A stretch of DNA of 13,985 nucleotides, taken from the NCBI GenBank assembly GCA_964433635.1, contig CAYSSG010000046.1, positions 1-13,985 of the forward strand, read 5' to 3'. Every line of letters begins with the position of its first letter. The stretch's first letter is position 1. The stretch comes from CAYSSG01 sp964433635 (lineage in GTDB: Bacteria; Atribacterota; Phoenicimicrobiia; Phoenicimicrobiales; Stramentimicrobiaceae). Positions 13,825 to 13,985 of this stretch are shown here, piece by piece. A program made the translations under genes and the position numbers. Under the pieces are notes generated by a model. It was not told where the DNA came from, did not search any database, and saw only the letters and a list, made by a program, of their open reading frames with translations.

Positions 13825-13853
13825 ATATTAACCCATAATCTATTTTTTGTCAA
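13825..13853 (-). promoter_or_regulatory. Predicted promoter of the sugar operon
   Basis: On the minus strand a perfect -35 TTGACA (13848-13853) and a -10 TAATAT (13825-13830; 4 of 6) are spaced 17 bp. A better hexamer TATAAT (13822-13827) would have a 20-bp spacer. Both place the start inside or at the edge of the operator. No other promoter is convincing between here and the GH2 gene. Confidence 0.6.
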
Positions 13854-13910
13854 ATAACTCTCCTTTATTTCCCTTTATAAATTACACAGATTCTATTTTC
13901 ATTCATCTCC

Positions 13911-13985
13911 TTAAAAACCTCCACCCAGGGTTTGTCCCGGCATTATCTCTTGAAAGTAGGAATTCTTGTTTGAATTACCGGAAAA
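13911..13985 (-). CDS. Possible C-terminal end of a gene entering from the right
   Basis: One minus-strand frame is open from the window edge to a TAA at 13911-13913, giving 24 residues ending NSYFQEIMPGQTLGGGF. An open frame of this length is expected by chance about one time in three, and I recognise no family. It is listed only because a same-strand gene ending here would fit the layout. Positions 13854-13910 show nothing else. Confidence 0.2.
   Translation of the reverse strand, partial: FSGNSNKNSYFQEIMPGQTLGGGF

Overview
The window is a stretch of moderately AT-rich bacterial chromosome. Every gene I can support lies on the minus strand, so transcription runs from high to low coordinates. 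The organism looks like an anaerobic, polysaccharide-using bacterium with a diderm-type envelope: it has two lipoproteins with a Cys-Asp after the lipobox, and a sugar-binding protein with an ordinary type I signal peptide (a monoderm would usually lipidate it). The mix of a Bacillus-like tandem glycine riboswitch, a cellobiose phosphorylase ABC operon and beta-helix lipoproteins would suit a deep-branching or candidate phylum (Atribacterota- or Thermotogota-like). That placement is a guess; no marker gene is present.

Region A (1-2774) encodes two secreted beta-helix lipoproteins. The left one (1-622) runs off the window edge. It is preceded by a complete tandem glycine riboswitch (720-950) with an intrinsic terminator (686-728) and a good promoter (1035-1063). 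This is unusual, because this riboswitch normally controls glycine cleavage or glycine transport genes. The second lipoprotein (1190-2611) has two tandem 88-residue Ig-like modules, a beta-helix, and its own near-consensus promoter (2746-2774).

Region B (2808-3844) holds a small SnoaL/NTF2-like protein (2935-3378) closed by a perfect 15-bp terminator hairpin. Its long upstream region contains a near-consensus promoter, an intrinsic terminator with no convincing gene between the two, an orphan Shine-Dalgarno sequence, and a structured motif resembling a c-di-GMP-I (GEMM) aptamer directly in front of the gene.

Region C (3913-4831) is a Y1/HUH REP-type transposase gene bounded by perfect 21-bp inverted repeats. 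It sits 35 bp beyond the end of the sugar operon.

Region D (4867-13853) is a six-gene sugar operon in the order lacI-type repressor, solute-binding protein, MalF-type permease, MalG-type permease, GH94 cellobiose phosphorylase, GH2 beta-mannosidase-like enzyme. A perfect 18-bp palindromic operator overlaps the predicted transcription start ahead of the repressor gene, implying autoregulation. The proposed logic is as follows: the binding protein and permeases import a beta-1,4-linked oligosaccharide, the GH2 enzyme trims non-reducing residues (mannose is the best guess), and the phosphorylase converts cellobiose to glucose 1-phosphate plus glucose. No transporter ATPase is encoded here, so a shared ATPase must come from elsewhere. 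A 12-bp stem-loop between the binding-protein and permease genes probably lets the binding protein be made in excess.
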